Shown here one piece after another: positions 62,500 to 64,000 of a DNA stretch of 64,000 nt (position 1 is its first letter; each line of letters begins with the position of its first letter). The stretch comes from Hymenobacter rubripertinctus. Lineage in GTDB: Bacteria; Bacteroidota; Bacteroidia; Cytophagales; Hymenobacteraceae. Where the stretch lies: assembly GCF_003583925.1 (NCBI RefSeq), contig NZ_QYCN01000018.1:14482-78481 (forward strand), in the 5' to 3' direction. Position numbers and translations under genes: made by a program. The notes below the pieces were generated by a model. That model was not told where the DNA came from and did not search any database. It saw only the letters and a program-made list of their open reading frames with translations.

Positions 62500-63632
62500 G
62501 AGAGGAAGCAGAATTGGAAAAAAGGTGTGTTCATCGACTCTACAGTTTATGACAATGCTAAAGTAGTTATGAAAAAGGTGATTTTAATGTACTCGGAGTA
62601 AAAAAATAAGTGCTAAGGAGCAATAAAATCAGGTGTGCTGTGCTGTAACCCTATTTTCATAATCTATCTTGTATATAAAATATAATTATATTGATATATG
62701 GAATACTGAATGAGAACACGTGATTTTTAGTGAATAAAGTTGGGACAGGAAGGTTATTAACCAGCCCTTCCTGCTACGCAATAACAAGCACTAGTTTATG
62801 CGGGCGGTTGGCTGGAAGAACCGTATGCGTCGTTAAGCTTCAGCTACTGCTGCCGCAGTTGGTTACCCTCAATGGCTGTGGCGGTTTTGCAAACGGCGTG
62901 TATGGGCAGGCAATTCTTCGCGACTGCTCCCTGAATGCCACCAGACCAAAGATGCGAAACATACGATGCATGGAGGCGTCGCTGCCAATGGCGTTATCGC
63001 GAAAGGCCATAGAAACCAAGGAGCCTGCAGCAGGTTAAAGTCGGCAAAGGCGCCCGTTTAACGAAGCTCAGATACCGTTGACTACCGCTGAGTCCTTCGT
63101 TACAGAAAGGGCGTTAGCCTTTGCCACGCCTGATAACTCGCCCTGGCCGTACTTGTGTAGCCTTAGTTGTCCCGCTTCCTTCCAGGCAGGGACCAACAGA
63201 AAAGAGTAGGCAAGGTGAAATGACAGAGCGGATAATATGCCTTGATTGCGCTCTGGCTCCAGAAAGTGACTTTAGCCCCAAAAAAAACCTCTCAGCTGCC
63301 TGGCAACCGTAGTGTACAATATCAATGCTACGACCAGGGCCACATGCTGCCTTGGATGCAGTTGCTTCTTGGGTTACCCGATGATTTCTGCCGGTATGAT
63401 TATGAACATCCTGCACAGAAGCAAACGCGCCCTGTTCTGCCCTGACACCTTCTGCAGCCCTGGGTGCCGCTTGATATGCAGAATGCGAAAGGGAAGGAGA
63501 AGCAAGCTAAAACAGAAGATGATCATTTCTGCGGATACCTGCCTGCTGACCAGACCGCTGTTGTGAATGAAAGCGGGGCTATCCGGTTCATCCGAGTGCG
63601 TCTGGGTGAGGTAGGTGATGCAGCGGAAACAA
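62500..63632. other. Gene-free region upstream of the SusCD operon
   Basis: I see no supported gene in these 1.1 kb. The 200 bases next to the SusC start are very AT-rich and should contain its promoter; a weak -7-like TAGCATTG lies at 62553-62560 on the minus strand. Minus-strand codons around 62860-63010 (MAFRDNAIGSDASMHRMFRI) have some protein character but no start, family or continuation. Other open frames (62730-63038, 63114-63416) look non-coding. Decayed gene material is possible. Confidence 0.5.
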
Positions 63633-63664
63633 AAAAAGCGTCGACCTGATGGTCGACGCTTTTT
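63633..63664 (-). terminator. Intrinsic terminator of the second SusD-like gene
   Basis: AAAAAGCGTCGACC (63633-63646) pairs perfectly with GGTCGACGCTTTTT (63651-63664) around TGAT. On the minus strand it follows the stop codon at 63734 by 69 bases and ends in a T-run. Confidence 0.88.
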
Positions 63665-63733
63665 CGGTGCTCTGATCAGCTTTGTTGTTCAGGACTCAGG
63701 TAGTTAGTTTGTTGAACTACCTTATCCAGCAAC

Positions 63734-64000
63734 TTAGCGGTTGATCGGTGTTTTGTCGAACAGGCCTGGCAGAGGACTCGGCACGTTCGGGTTGGTGTTG
63801 ATTTCGCTTTGCGGGTACAGGAAGCGCTGTGGCAAAGAAGGTGAGCCGATACGCTTGAGCGGAATGTTCAACGCATTGTTGGTACGGCGCGCATCATTGA
63901 ATGCGCCTACCTGCCCGATGAATAGCAAGTAGCGCTCGGTCAATACCTCACGCAGCAACTTCGCGTTATCGGTACCGGTGCCGGGCAAAATAGCCAAAGT
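63734..64000 (-). CDS. SusD/RagB-family lipoprotein, C-terminal end only
   Basis: The frame is open to the right edge of the window; the visible 88 residues are the end of a SusD-type protein: LLREVLTERYLLFIGQVGAF, NDARRTNNALNIPLKRIG, and PQRFLYPQSEINTNPNVPSP. The motif of an ERYLLF helix, a gap and LPQRFLYPQSEINTNPN belongs to the SusD-like group that ends in an asparagine-rich segment. It differs from the end of the SusD at 57926, so this belongs to a second SusCD locus that would continue beyond the window. The true start cannot be seen. Confidence 0.85.
   Translation of the reverse strand, partial: TLAILPGTGTDNAKLLREVLTERYLLFIGQVGAFNDARRTNNALNIPLKRIGSPSLPQRFLYPQSEINTNPNVPSPLPGLFDKTPINR

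Noticed and set aside
62730-63416. Possible transposase or other genes upstream of SusC
   Set aside because: No DDE or Y1 motif, no inverted ends, and short frames without family resemblance. A stretch on the minus strand has weak protein character only.

Overview
The window looks like chromosome from a high-GC member of the Bacteroidota, most likely Hymenobacter or a close relative (Cytophagales). This is an inference from family content: type IX secretion parts and cargo, a SusC/SusD pair, a GLPGLI protein, a PID-CTERM peptide, BshA of bacillithiol synthesis, a Bacteroidota-type RNA polymerase omega, and promoters of the TAnnTTTG type (for example at 9541, 27576, 29339, 47888 and 52130). 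Coding DNA is GC-rich with GC-rich third positions, so long open frames appear opposite almost every real gene; these were left out. I see no rRNA, tRNA or CRISPR array and no intact insertion sequence.

Layout. 0-10 kb: a protein of unknown function, a TonB-dependent receptor, glycerol-3-phosphate dehydrogenase, three small membrane-protein genes (MscS channel, DUF421, DUF2254) and an A-type iron-sulfur carrier. 10-20 kb: an AT-richer orphan, bshA, a fused GH3 beta-N-acetylhexosaminidase/beta-lactamase-fold protein, mutL, and two consecutive rhomboid proteases. 20-26 kb: a DUF4468 protein, repeats, malate dehydrogenase, and a GLPGLI protein plus TonB-receptor-like pair preceded by a small secreted-peptide gene that appears frameshifted. 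26-40 kb: a conserved housekeeping block (tilS, OstA-like protein, bamD, rpoZ, coaC and coaB, DUF4835 protein, recN, fabI) interrupted by a type IX cargo protein with kelch repeats and a PID-CTERM peptide. 40-46 kb: a patch of gene decay with a broken hydrolase, a shortened ACT protein, a stomatin-like remnant and a frameshifted gene. 46-57.6 kb: dxr, rseP, DUF6702, a PorE-like OmpA protein, lon, porQ and hslU. 57.6-64 kb: a SusD/SusC pair and the end of a second SusD-like gene, suggesting adjacent polysaccharide- or peptide-utilisation loci.

How the genes fit together. Many belong to envelope building and quality control: LPS transport (OstA-like), outer-membrane protein assembly (BamD), regulated intramembrane proteolysis (RseP, rhomboids), cytoplasmic ATP-dependent proteolysis (Lon, HslU), type IX export (PorQ, PorE-like) and TonB-linked uptake. 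The core-metabolism genes supply coenzyme A, fatty acids, isoprenoids, bacillithiol and malate oxidation.

The most unusual feature is a set of intergenic elements built from heptanucleotide repeats in inverted arrays. They lie at 18750-18850, 31300-31454 and 38968-39103, with a one-sided copy at 45824-45865. In the first three, the right-hand array ends a few bases before the start codon of the downstream gene. The copy at 31300 sits exactly where the usually fused coaBC gene is divided, so decarboxylase and ligase halves are now separate reading frames. Other repeat families are hairpins with GTCATGCTGAGC-like ends, a 146-bp element with long inverted ends, a paired 37-bp hairpin repeat, and a 57-base palindrome with perfect 28-base arms. 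All family assignments come from reading the sequence and recalled family knowledge; no database search was run.
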